DNA from: Stenotrophomonas sp. SAM-B | GTDB lineage: Bacteria; Pseudomonadota; Gammaproteobacteria; Xanthomonadales; Xanthomonadaceae | Assembly (NCBI RefSeq): GCF_013387485.1 | Contig: NZ_JABBXB010000005.1 | Location: forward strand, 248,001 to 312,000 | DNA length: 64,000 nt | Direction: 5' to 3' | Shown here: piece after piece, positions 27,345 through 34,521 of the stretch | Layout of the letters: every line of letters starts with the position of its first letter | How positions within the stretch are numbered: position 1 is the first letter of the stretch | Notes under the pieces: generated by a model | Told to the model about the DNA's origin: nothing | The model's input: only the letters and a program-made list of their open reading frames with translations | Database searches by the model: none | Program-made: the position numbers and the translations under genes

Positions 27345-28223
27345 ATGAACACCTCTGTTCGCGGAACTGCAATCCTCGCTCTGCTGCTCGCTGCCCTGCC
27401 CGCCTTCGCGCACGACATGGTCACCCCGCAGAAGCCCATCGCCGTGCAGATGTACACACTGCGCAACGCCGGCTCGCTCGACCAGCAGTTGAAGATCGTC
27501 CATGACGCGGGCGTGGGTGCGGTGGAAACGGTGGGCACGCAGGGCGTCAGCGCCGCCGAACTCAAGCAGCTGCTGGACAGGCATTCGATCAGGGCGATCT
27601 CGTCCCACGTGCAACTGGCCGAGCTGCGCAGGGACCTGGACGGCGTGGTGGCCTTCAACCGGTCGATCGGCAACACGACGCTGGTGGTGCCCTACCTGGA
27701 CGAAAAGGATCGACCCACCGATGCCGCAGGCTGGACCGCACTGGGCCGGGAACTCGGCGGAATCGCGAGGCAGGCACGGGCCAAGGGCATGCAGCTGGCC
27801 TACCACAACCACGACTTCGAGCTGGTCGACTTCAACGGCAGCACAGGGCTGGAACTGCTGTTCGCGGCCGCCGGACCCGATCTGCTGACCGAGCTGGACC
27901 TGGCCTGGGTCGCGCGTGCGGGTCATGACCCGGCGGCCATGCTGGAGACATTCCGCGGCCGCCTGTTCGCGGTACACGCCAAGGACAATGCGCCGAAGGG
28001 TCACGCCGAAGACGAAGGCGGCTTTGCCGCCGTCGGCCAGGGTGTCCTCGACTGGAACACGATCCTGCCGGCCGCGGCCGATGCCGGGGTGCGGTGGTAC
28101 ATCATCGAGCACGACCAGCCGCGTGATCCGGCCAAGGTCATCCAGGCCGGGGCGGACTACCTGCGCAGACACCTGACTGCCCGCCTGCCCGCCAGCGCAC
28201 CGCGCCAGCCAGCAAAGGAGTAA
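27345..28223 (+). CDS. Sec-exported sugar isomerase/epimerase-like TIM barrel
   Basis: A 292-residue TIM-barrel protein of the xylose isomerase-like family, here with a clear Sec signal peptide (MNTSVRGTAILALLLAALPA, cleaved after FAHA-like FA near residue 22) and so periplasmic. Family features: VQMYTLRNAGSLDQQLKIVH, YHNHDFELVDF (His and Glu ligands), LLTELDLAWVARAGHDP (Glu/Asp ligands), AVHAKDNAPKGH (His), and the last acidic ligand in YIIEHDQP. It is the fourth gene of the plus-strand operon, directly before the cytochrome. It may act on a 3-keto-glycoside in the periplasm; the reaction is not established. Confidence 0.87.
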   Translation: MNTSVRGTAILALLLAALPAFAHDMVTPQKPIAVQMYTLRNAGSLDQQLKIVHDAGVGAVETVGTQGVSAAELKQLLDRHSIRAISSHVQLAELRRDLDGVVAFNRSIGNTTLVVPYLDEKDRPTDAAGWTALGRELGGIARQARAKGMQLAYHNHDFELVDFNGSTGLELLFAAAGPDLLTELDLAWVARAGHDPAAMLETFRGRLFAVHAKDNAPKGHAEDEGGFAAVGQGVLDWNTILPAAADAGVRWYIIEHDQPRDPAKVIQAGADYLRRHLTARLPASAPRQPAKE

Positions 28224-28226
28224 TGC

Positions 28227-28535
28227 TTGAATACGCGTTTCAGACTGATCCCGATCATCGCCGTACTGGCATCGAGTGCGCTGCTTGCCCCTGAGGCGTG
28301 GTCCAAAGACGACCCTGCGGCCGGCGCGACCCTCTACGCAACCCACTGCACGGCCTGCCACGGTGCCGAGCGCGCCGGTGTTCCGCCAACGTTCCCCGCG
28401 CTCACCGACGTCGCCAAGCGGCTGCAGCCGGCGCAGATCAAGGAGAAGATCAGCAAGGGCGGCGGATTGATGCCGCCGTTTCCACAGCTGTCGCCCCAGG
28501 AGATCGACGATATCGCCAGTTACCTGGCGCACTAG
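28227..28535 (+). CDS. Small class I cytochrome c
   Basis: A 102-residue periplasmic c-type cytochrome. A signal peptide (residues 1-26, ending AWSKDD) is followed by one haem-binding CTACH motif (Cys41, Cys44, His45); Met82 in GGGLMPPFPQ is the likely axial ligand. The start is TTG at 28227, with AAGGAG seven bases upstream. In the LacABC lactose dehydrogenase of Caulobacter and other glycoside 3-dehydrogenases, a cytochrome of this kind takes electrons from the GMC flavoprotein. Here it probably serves the GMC/small-subunit pair encoded by the facing operon. Confidence 0.9.
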   Translation: MNTRFRLIPIIAVLASSALLAPEAWSKDDPAAGATLYATHCTACHGAERAGVPPTFPALTDVAKRLQPAQIKEKISKGGGLMPPFPQLSPQEIDDIASYLAH

Positions 28536-28564
28536 GCTGCCCGCGCCGGCGCCGGCAGCCGTTT
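28535..28564. terminator. Hairpin between the facing sugar operons
   Basis: GGCTGCC (28535-28541) and GGCAGCC (28554-28560) pair around a GC-rich loop that is itself partly palindromic, between the cytochrome stop and the DUF1080 stop. Only GTTTCG follows, so the U tract is weak. The position suits a bidirectional terminator. Confidence 0.4.
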
Positions 28565-28574
28565 CGTGTCGGCG

Positions 28575-29333
28575 CTACAGCTCGCGCACCCAGATGTTGC
28601 GGTAGCTGACCCTGGAATCGTGCTCCTGCAGGTAGATCGGCGCACACGCATGCGGCGAGTACGAAGGCGCGCCGATGTACTCGGTCTTTCCCGCCAGGAC
28701 AGTGTCGTTCTGCACCAGCACGCCGTTGTGCAGCACGGTGATGCGGGCGGGCGAGGTGAGCCCGCCGCCCGGCGAGAAGCGCGGTGCCTTCCAGATGATG
28801 TCGTAGGCCTGCCACTCACCCGGCGCACGCGAGGCGTTCACCAGCGGCATGGCCTGTTTGTAGAGCGAGGCCGCCTGGCCGTTGGCATAGGTCGGATTGT
28901 TGTAACTGTCGAGCACCTGCAGCTCATACAGTTCCTGCAGGAAGATGCCGCTGTTGCCCCGATCCTGGCCGTTGAAGCCCTTTGTCGCGATGGGCGAGCG
29001 CCATTCGACGTGCAGCTGGATGTCGCAGAAGCGCTGCCGGGTCCGGATGCCCTTCCTGCCGGGAACCACGGTCAGCGCACCGTCGGCGACGCTCCAGGGC
29101 ACGCGCCCCCCCTGCTCGGACTCCCAGGCGGAAACATCCCTGCCATCGAACAGCACGACCGCGTCGGAGGGCGCACCGCCCGGCGGCGTGGCCACGCTCG
29201 CGGGCACGGGGGTCCACACCTCGGTCTTCGCTGGATCGCGCGCGGGATCACTGTTGGCCTGTGCAGACACAGCTGCGGTGGCCAGCAGGCCCACCGCCAT
29301 CAGCAACGGGCGGGTCATGATGCTGCGGTCCAT
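28575..29333 (-). CDS. DUF1080 (3-keto-disaccharide hydrolase) protein, secreted
   Basis: A 252-residue periplasmic protein with a Sec signal peptide (TRPLLMAVGLLATAAVSAQA) and one concanavalin-like DUF1080 domain. Family features: VVLFDGRDVSAWESE, QLHVEWRSPIATKGFNGQDR, GNSGIFLQELYELQVLDSYN, and the final VSYRNIWVREL. Members of this family cleave 3-keto-glycosides by beta-elimination or hydrolysis and hydrate the product. The ATG at 29333 shares one base with the TGA of the GluDH3 gene (TGATG), so the two are translationally coupled. The protein is the likely glycosidic-bond-breaking step of the cluster. Confidence 0.92.
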   Translation of the reverse strand: MDRSIMTRPLLMAVGLLATAAVSAQANSDPARDPAKTEVWTPVPASVATPPGGAPSDAVVLFDGRDVSAWESEQGGRVPWSVADGALTVVPGRKGIRTRQRFCDIQLHVEWRSPIATKGFNGQDRGNSGIFLQELYELQVLDSYNNPTYANGQAASLYKQAMPLVNASRAPGEWQAYDIIWKAPRFSPGGGLTSPARITVLHNGVLVQNDTVLAGKTEYIGAPSYSPHACAPIYLQEHDSRVSYRNIWVREL

Positions 29334-29908
29334 CAGCTGGTCCCCCAGGCGGGCGTACCGGGAACATAGGCGAGGTCGCCGTCGTAGCGGCCCGGCACGG
29401 CGACATACTTCAGCACCTCGGTCGCGCCGACCTTCGACGTGAAGAAGCCGAAGATGGCGAGCTGCTTGATCATCGTGAAGTAGTGCGGCATCGCCTCGCC
29501 TGCTTCGGCGGTGCCGGTCTCGGTGACCTCGACTGCGTGTTTCCTGGCTTCTGCATCCAGCGCGCGCAGGAGTCCGGTACGGTCCTGCGGCGCGAGTGAA
29601 ACGAAGCGGCCCCCGGCGCGTTTGTCGATATCGGCCAGGCCGGCGCGGAACGCCGCCTGCTGTTTCTGCGTGTAGCAGTCCGTGACGAACGTCGCCATGA
29701 ACGCACCGGCGCCTGCGTCTTTCGCCCCCGGCGTTTTCGTCCGCGGCAGGATGGTCTCGGCGATCTCGTCCAGCGTGCCGACATCCGCATCGGAGAAGAG
29801 CGTCTTCGGCCCTGCGGCAGGAGCCTGTGCCTGACCGAGCGCGGGCAGGCCGATCATGGCCGCACCGGTGGCGGCGACGATCATCTTCAGCAGTTCGCGG
29901 CGATCCAT
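29333..29908 (-). CDS. Gluconate 2-dehydrogenase subunit 3 family protein (dehydrogenase small subunit)
   Basis: A 191-residue small subunit for the GMC flavoprotein. It begins with a twin-arginine-like leader (MDRRELLKMIVAATGAAMIG), so it probably carries the flavoprotein, which lacks its own signal, across the membrane by the Tat system. The mature part has the GluDH3 features LDEIAETILPRTKTPGAKDAG and VTDCYTQKQQAAFRAGL. The start at 29908 shares one base with the GMC stop (TGATG). The family acts in LacC-type and fructose/gluconate dehydrogenases. Confidence 0.9.
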   Translation of the reverse strand: MDRRELLKMIVAATGAAMIGLPALGQAQAPAAGPKTLFSDADVGTLDEIAETILPRTKTPGAKDAGAGAFMATFVTDCYTQKQQAAFRAGLADIDKRAGGRFVSLAPQDRTGLLRALDAEARKHAVEVTETGTAEAGEAMPHYFTMIKQLAIFGFFTSKVGATEVLKYVAVPGRYDGDLAYVPGTPAWGTS

Positions 29909-31593
29909 CAGAGGTTCCCCGCTTTCAGTTCGCGCACGGCATGGTCGGCGGCCCGGGCCGTCAGCGCCATGTAGGTCAGCGAAGGATTCACGCAGCCGCT
30001 GGAGGTCATGCAGGCACCGTCGGTCACATAGACGTTGGGCGCATCCCATACCTGGTTGTGCTGGTTCAGCACGGAGTTCTTGCGGTCACGCCCCATGCGC
30101 GCGGTTCCCATTTCATGGATGCCCTTGCCCGGGGCATAGTCGTTGTCGTGCATCTCCACGTCCTTGACCCCGGCGGCCTCCAGCATCTCGGCGGCATCGG
30201 CGGCCATGTCCTTGCGCATGGCCATTTCGTTGGCGCGCATGGAAACGTCCATCGCCAACACCGGCAACCCCCACTTGTCCCTGCGGTCCGGATCCAGGCG
30301 GATCGTATTGTCGTGGTGCGGCAGCATCTCGCCGAACCCGGTCATGCCGATGCGCCAGTCGCCAGGTACGGTCAGCGCCTCTTTCAGGTCGGCACCGATG
30401 TTCAGCTCGGCGATCTCGCGCGACCACCCGTTGCGGCTCGCGCCGCCCTGGTAACCGAATCCCCGCATGTAGCCGCGCTTTTCCTCGGCGACGTTGCGGA
30501 AACGGGGAATGTAGAAGCCGCAGGGACGCCGGCCGAAGTAGTACTTGTCCTCAAAGCCCTCGACCCGGCCGGAGGCACCCGCACCGAAATGGTGGTCCAT
30601 CACGTTGTGCCCCAGCTCGCCCGACGCAGAGCCCAACCCGCCTTCCCAGACATCGGTGGCCGAGTTCATCAACAGCCAGGTCGAGTTGAAGGAGGATGCG
30701 TTGAGGAAGATCACCTTGGCCGTGTACTGGTAGGTCTGCCCGGTCTCGGCATCGATGACTTCCACGCCGCGCGCACGCTTGCGGTCCTTGTCGTAGAGCA
30801 CTTCCTTGACGATCGAGAAGGGGCGCAGGGTCAGGTTGCCGGTCTTCATGGCGGCCGGCAGCGTCGCCGACTGGGTCGAGAAGTAGGCGCCGAAGGGGCA
30901 GCCCAGGATGCACTTGTTGCGGTACTGGCAGTTGACGCGGCCCTGCTCGGGCATCGGCTGGGTGATGTTCGCCGTGCGCGAGTGGATCATGTGCCGGGTG
31001 CCGCCGAAGGCCTTTTTGATCCGCGCGGCCACGTCCTTCTCGACGATGTTCAACGGGATCGGCGGCAGGAACTCGCCGTCCGGCAACACATCCAGCCCTT
31101 CGCGCGTGCCGGCGATGCCGGCGAACTTCTCCACGTAGTCGTACCAGGGCGCGATGTCGGCATAACGGATGGGCCAGTCAGTGGCGATGCCATCCTTGAG
31201 GTTCGCCTGGAAATCCAGGTCGCCCAGGCGATAACTCTGCCGCCCCCACATCAGCGAGCGACCGCCCACGTGGTAGCCGCGGAACCAGTCGAACCGTTTG
31301 GTCTCGATGTAGGGCGATTCCTGTTCGTCGGCCCACATGCCCTGGAGGTTCTCGGCCAGCGCGTAGTCGCGCATCAGTACCGGGAACGCGGCCTTCATTG
31401 CCTGGGTTGGCCGGTTACGATGCGGGAAGTCCCACGGCTCCTTCATCGCGTTGACGTAGTCCTTCACGTGCTCGATGTTGCGGCCTCGTTCCAGCATCAG
31501 GACCTTGAGGCCCTTCTCCGTCAATTCCTTCGCCGCCCAACCGCCACTGATTCCCGAGCCGACGACGATGGCGTCGTAATGATTGTCTGCCAT
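29908..31593 (-). CDS. GMC family FAD dehydrogenase (glycoside 3-dehydrogenase large subunit)
   Basis: A 561-residue flavoprotein of the glucose-methanol-choline family. The FAD motif YDAIVVGSGISGGWAAKELT is at residues 6-25, and the C-terminal motif has MGTARMGRDRKNSVLNQHNQ and CVNPSLTYMALTARAAD. A Cys-rich patch QYRNKCILGCPFGAY may bind an iron-sulfur cluster, as proposed for glucoside 3-dehydrogenases. With the small subunit and the cytochrome c it resembles the Caulobacter LacABC complex and the S. maltophilia glucoside 3-dehydrogenase, so it should oxidise C3 of a glucoside in the periplasm. It lacks its own signal and probably travels with the Tat-leader subunit. Confidence 0.9.
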   Translation of the reverse strand: MADNHYDAIVVGSGISGGWAAKELTEKGLKVLMLERGRNIEHVKDYVNAMKEPWDFPHRNRPTQAMKAAFPVLMRDYALAENLQGMWADEQESPYIETKRFDWFRGYHVGGRSLMWGRQSYRLGDLDFQANLKDGIATDWPIRYADIAPWYDYVEKFAGIAGTREGLDVLPDGEFLPPIPLNIVEKDVAARIKKAFGGTRHMIHSRTANITQPMPEQGRVNCQYRNKCILGCPFGAYFSTQSATLPAAMKTGNLTLRPFSIVKEVLYDKDRKRARGVEVIDAETGQTYQYTAKVIFLNASSFNSTWLLMNSATDVWEGGLGSASGELGHNVMDHHFGAGASGRVEGFEDKYYFGRRPCGFYIPRFRNVAEEKRGYMRGFGYQGGASRNGWSREIAELNIGADLKEALTVPGDWRIGMTGFGEMLPHHDNTIRLDPDRRDKWGLPVLAMDVSMRANEMAMRKDMAADAAEMLEAAGVKDVEMHDNDYAPGKGIHEMGTARMGRDRKNSVLNQHNQVWDAPNVYVTDGACMTSSGCVNPSLTYMALTARAADHAVRELKAGNL

Positions 31594-31622
31594 GGGTTTG
31601 TTTCACCTAGGTGGATATCGTT

Positions 31623-32525
31623 TCAGACGTCGCAGAGGCGGATCGCCTCGCGCAGCGAGCCGACGGGATCTGGCGCCGCAGGCATGAACTCCTGCGCCAG
31701 ATACCCATCGAAACCGGTGTCGCGGATCGCGCGACAGATGGCCGGATAGTTCAGTTCCTGCTGATCCCCGATCTCGTGCCGGCCAGGCACGCCCGCGGTG
31801 TGGTAGTGCTTGAAGTACGCGTGATGCCTGCCGATGGTGGCGATGATGTCGCCCTCCATGATCTGCATGTGGTAGATGTCGTAGAGCAGGCCGAAATGAT
31901 CCGAGCCGATCCGTTGGCACAGCTCGACGCCCCAGGCGGAGGTGTCGCAGAGGTAGTCGGGATGATCGACCCTGGAGTTCAGCAACTCCATCACCAGCAC
32001 GACGTTGCGTATCTCGGCGTGCCGGAGGATGCGCTTGAGCCCCGCTTCGGCATGGGCCATGCCTTCCTCGGGGTCCATGCCGTTGCGATTGCCGGAGAAG
32101 CAGATGAGGTTGCGGTAGCCGGCATCGGCCACCAGATCGATGTGCCGCGTGTAGCGTTCCACCAGCGCGTCGTGGAACTCGCGGCCGGCAAAGCCCTTGG
32201 TGAGGCCGAGCTCCGCGCCGTTGCACATCGAGCTGTACACGCCATGGGCCTTCAGCGTGGGCCAGTCCTCCGGGCCGACCAGATCAATGGCGACGAACCC
32301 GATGTCCTGCACCGTCCTGCACAGCTGGGCGACCGACTGCTGCGGAAAGGTCCAGCGGGCGACGGCGTGCTTCAGGTTGCCCTTGAGCGGCGCGGCCGCG
32401 GCAAACGCCGGCAGCACGCCCGCAGCACCCAGCCCCAGGCTCGCGGCGGCCGCCAGGCGCAGTGCATCGCGCCGCGTGAGCCCCGGCCCCGATGCCGGTG
32501 CCGGTCTGATCGAATGGATGGACAT
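31623..32525 (-). CDS. Tat-exported hydroxypyruvate isomerase-like TIM barrel
   Basis: A 300-residue TIM-barrel protein of the hydroxypyruvate isomerase/xylose isomerase-like group. The leader contains a twin-arginine motif (LTRRDALRLAAAASLGLGAA, residues 18-37), so the folded protein is exported. Ligand blocks: VLVMELLNSRVDHP (Glu), LLYDIYHMQIMEGD (Asp/His), YFKHYHTAGVPGRHEIG (His) and YLAQEFMPAAPDP (Glu). The ATG at 32525 has GGAAG seven bases upstream. It is the first gene of the minus-strand operon, 50 bases after the right-hand LacI-type operator. It may isomerise or open a keto-sugar; this is inference from context. Confidence 0.86.
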   Translation of the reverse strand: MSIHSIRPAPASGPGLTRRDALRLAAAASLGLGAAGVLPAFAAAAPLKGNLKHAVARWTFPQQSVAQLCRTVQDIGFVAIDLVGPEDWPTLKAHGVYSSMCNGAELGLTKGFAGREFHDALVERYTRHIDLVADAGYRNLICFSGNRNGMDPEEGMAHAEAGLKRILRHAEIRNVVLVMELLNSRVDHPDYLCDTSAWGVELCQRIGSDHFGLLYDIYHMQIMEGDIIATIGRHHAYFKHYHTAGVPGRHEIGDQQELNYPAICRAIRDTGFDGYLAQEFMPAAPDPVGSLREAIRLCDV

Positions 32526-32574
32526 CCGTCTTCCGGCCTCCCAACCGGTATCAAACGCTGACGATCCGCTGCAA

Positions 32575-32588
32575 TGCAATCGATTGCA
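32575..32588. promoter_or_regulatory. LacI-type operator, right copy
   Basis: TGCAATCGATTGCA, identical to the inner 14 bases of the palindrome at 23861-23876. It lies about 50 bases before the minus-strand operon and just downstream of its likely -10, where a repressor would block transcription. Confidence 0.85.
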
Positions 32589-32617
32589 CCATAGAGGAGG
32601 ACATCGTTTTTTTGCAA
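32588..32617 (-). promoter_or_regulatory. Probable promoter of the minus-strand sugar operon
   Basis: On the minus strand, TTGCAA (32617-32612) and TATGGT (32593-32588) are spaced by 18 bases; each matches four of six consensus sigma-70 bases. The operator begins at the -10 end. Confidence 0.45.
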
Positions 32618-32760
32618 GACGCGGTGCACGAAAACGCATGCTGCGGGGCACAACGCGCGTGCGGCCTCTCGCCGCGTGCGTACGATGGGAGAGCGGCGTG
32701 CCACGTAATCGCGTTCACCGGGCTGCGGGAGGACAGCGCCGCCGCGCAGCAGGCCTCCGC

Positions 32761-33054
32761 TCATCGCCGGCGATGCATCGCCTGGCGCAGCTGCTCCCGC
32801 GCCTCCGGGTCAGCCTCGATCATGCGGCGCAGCGAGCGATAGACATACGCGCGGCAGAGCCCGGGCCAGGCGACCAGCAGATAGACCGCGCCGGCGATCA
32901 GCCACGCATTCGGTGCCTGCTTCATCAGGCCGGTGTAACCACCGGTCGCGGCCACTGCCAAGATCACCAGCAGCACCCAGCGGAACCAGCGCCAGAACCG
33001 CATTCCCCAGTCGACATTGAGAACGTGCTTGAGTTCCTGGTCGGTCAGTCGCAT
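32761..33054 (-). CDS. Small two-helix membrane protein
   Basis: A 97-residue protein with no recognised function. The ATG at 33054 has AAGGAG seven bases upstream. The N-terminus (MRLTDQELKHVLNVDWGMRF) is soluble, two hydrophobic helices follow (VLLVILAVAATGGYTG and WLIAGAVYLLVAWPGL), and the C-terminus is strongly basic (SLRRMIEADPEAREQLRQAM). It lies alone between the sugar cluster and ssb. The 200-odd bases on its sugar-cluster side hold only the operator/promoter and no other gene. Confidence 0.78.
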   Translation of the reverse strand: MRLTDQELKHVLNVDWGMRFWRWFRWVLLVILAVAATGGYTGLMKQAPNAWLIAGAVYLLVAWPGLCRAYVYRSLRRMIEADPEAREQLRQAMHRRR

Positions 33055-33152
33055 GCCGTCACTCCTTCCCTGAGCAAGGACCCATCGTGCCACGCCTACG
33101 AGTAGAAGACCGCGTCAAACCAGCAGGAAGCAGAACGTCCTGTGCAGAAAAG

Positions 33153-33188
33153 AAAAACCCCAGCAAGCACAGGGGCTTGCCGGGGTTT
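33153..33188 (-). terminator. Intrinsic terminator of ssb
   Basis: On the minus strand a 14-base-pair stem (AAACCCCGGCAAGC with GCTTGCTGGGGTTT, one G:T) and a 6-base loop are followed by TTTTT, 25 bases after the ssb stop. Confidence 0.92.
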
Positions 33189-33213
33189 CATCTGCATCCG
33201 TAAAAATCAGAAA

Positions 33214-33747
33214 TCAGAACGGAATGTCGTCATCAGCGAAGTCGTCCATCGGCGGCGCCGACTGCTGCGGGGCCTGCTGCTGTGGGCGCTGCTGGCCGTA
33301 GCCACCACCACCGCCGCCGCGCTGACCACCGCCACCGCCACCGCCACCGTACTCCTGGCGCGGGGCCTGCTGGCGCTGCGGACGTTCGCCGCCAGCACCG
33401 CCACCGCCGCCTTCACGGCCGCCGAGCATCTGCATCTCATCGGCGATGATGTCGGTGGAGTACTTCTCCACGCCGTCCTGGCCGGTGTACTTGTCGTAAC
33501 GCAGGCTGCCTTCGACGTAGACAGAGCTGCCCTTGCGCAGGTATTCACCGGCGATTTCGCCGAGCTTGCCGAAGAACACCACGCGGTGCCATTCGGTGCG
33601 CTCCTGCTGGTTGCCATCCTTGTCCTTGCGGACGCTGGTAGTGGCCAGGCTGATGCGGGTGATCGCCATACCGCCCTGGGTGTACTTCACGTCCGGGTCG
33701 TTGCCGAGGTTGCCGACCAGGATGACTTTATTGATGCCGCGCGCCAT
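33214..33747 (-). CDS. ssb: Single-stranded DNA-binding protein
   Basis: The essential SSB of replication, recombination and repair, 177 residues. The OB fold occupies residues 1-115: [20 protein letters not shown] at the start, then [18 protein letters not shown] and [17 protein letters not shown] Gly/Gln/Arg-rich linker follows, and the acidic C-terminal tip [11 protein letters not shown] is the site that recruits other replication and repair proteins. The gene is monocistronic with a good terminator. The 222-base spacer upstream (33748-33969) shows no gene. Confidence 0.97.
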   Translation of the reverse strand: MARGINKVILVGNLGNDPDVKYTQGGMAITRISLATTSVRKDKDGNQQERTEWHRVVFFGKLGEIAGEYLRKGSSVYVEGSLRYDKYTGQDGVEKYSTDIIADEMQMLGGREGGGGGAGGERPQRQQAPRQEYGGGGGGGGQRGGGGGGYGQQRPQQQAPQQSAPPMDDFADDDIPF

Positions 33748-33969
33748 AGGGTTGCTCTTCCGTTGTCCGAGGGCCGCCTGGTGTCATCGCACAAGCGGAT
33801 CGATGCCGGGATGCGGCGGCCCTGCGGGGGGTGATTCGTTGGGGTACTTGGCCGCCATGGTACCACTGGAACCGCCCCTGGCCGCCCGCTGGGGGCGACC
33901 ACGGAAAGTTCGATGAAACCCACCAGAACGCAAGCGGGCGTCAATTGCGACGGGGCTCAGCGCCCGCCC

Positions 33970-34521
33970 TCAGGCCGCCTCGGCCCCCGGGGCATTCAGG
34001 GTGACCTTGTCGCGCCGCCCGGTCTGCGGGTCGGTCCGGTGCATCGAGACCAGCTTGCCCGCGAACGGACCGGTCAGCAGGTCGGTGAGCATGGCTTCTG
34101 CCAGGCCGTTGCCGGGGGTCGCAAAGGGCGTGACGAACTCGATCAGCCACAGCCGGTCTCCGCTACTCCACTCCTCCAGTTCCAGGCGCTGGCCCTGCTC
34201 CAGCTTCTGCTCGGCCACCTCGGACAAGTTCGCCCAGATGGCCACGCCCAGCGGCAGCTGCTCCAGCGCCTTCTGGGTGAGCCCGCTGAAGGCCGGCGAG
34301 GCATCCTGCAGCCCGGGCAACGGCGGCAGGGTGCCGAAGCGGAACACCCGGAACTGTTCCTTCAGCACCGGCGGCATAAAGGACCATTCCAAGTCCTTCA
34401 ACTTCAGCTCACGATGCAGCGCAGACTGAGAAAGCAGCCAGACGATCTGGCCCAATGCCTCGGCCACGGTGCGGGGGGCGCCATCGCTGGCCGGTGAAGC
34501 GGACGTCGGGGACGTGATCAT
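33970..34521 (-). CDS. HlyC-like RTX toxin-activating lysine acyltransferase
   Basis: A 183-residue member of the toxin-activating acyltransferase family, which transfers a fatty acid from acyl-ACP to internal lysines of an RTX protein in the cytoplasm. It aligns with E. coli HlyC by eye: LGQIVWLLSQSALHRELKL carries the catalytic His (His36, HlyC His23), and GVAIWANLSEVAEQKL matches HlyC's SWANLSLENEIKYL. GDRLWLIEFVTPF matches HlyC's GDRKWFIDWIAPF. At the position of the catalytic Asp92 of HlyC this protein has Glu128. Its ATG overlaps the RTX stop (ATGA). The gene lies after the toxin rather than before it as in the classical C-A-B-D order. Confidence 0.87.
   Translation of the reverse strand: MITSPTSASPASDGAPRTVAEALGQIVWLLSQSALHRELKLKDLEWSFMPPVLKEQFRVFRFGTLPPLPGLQDASPAFSGLTQKALEQLPLGVAIWANLSEVAEQKLEQGQRLELEEWSSGDRLWLIEFVTPFATPGNGLAEAMLTDLLTGPFAGKLVSMHRTDPQTGRRDKVTLNAPGAEAA

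Noticed and set aside
29827..31749. A 640-codon plus-strand open frame over the GMC gene
   Set aside because: It is antisense to the FAD-dependent dehydrogenase, which has its nucleotide-binding and C-terminal motifs in the other frame.
32589..32760. Possible small genes in the spacer between the Tat isomerase and the two-helix membrane protein
   Set aside because: Frames are short, Arg/Cys-rich and without ribosome sites; only the operator and promoter are supported there.
33748..33969. Possible gene or RNA between the acyltransferase gene end and the ssb start
   Set aside because: No frame with a start signal, no stable terminator and no recognisable RNA; treated as spacer with the ssb promoter.
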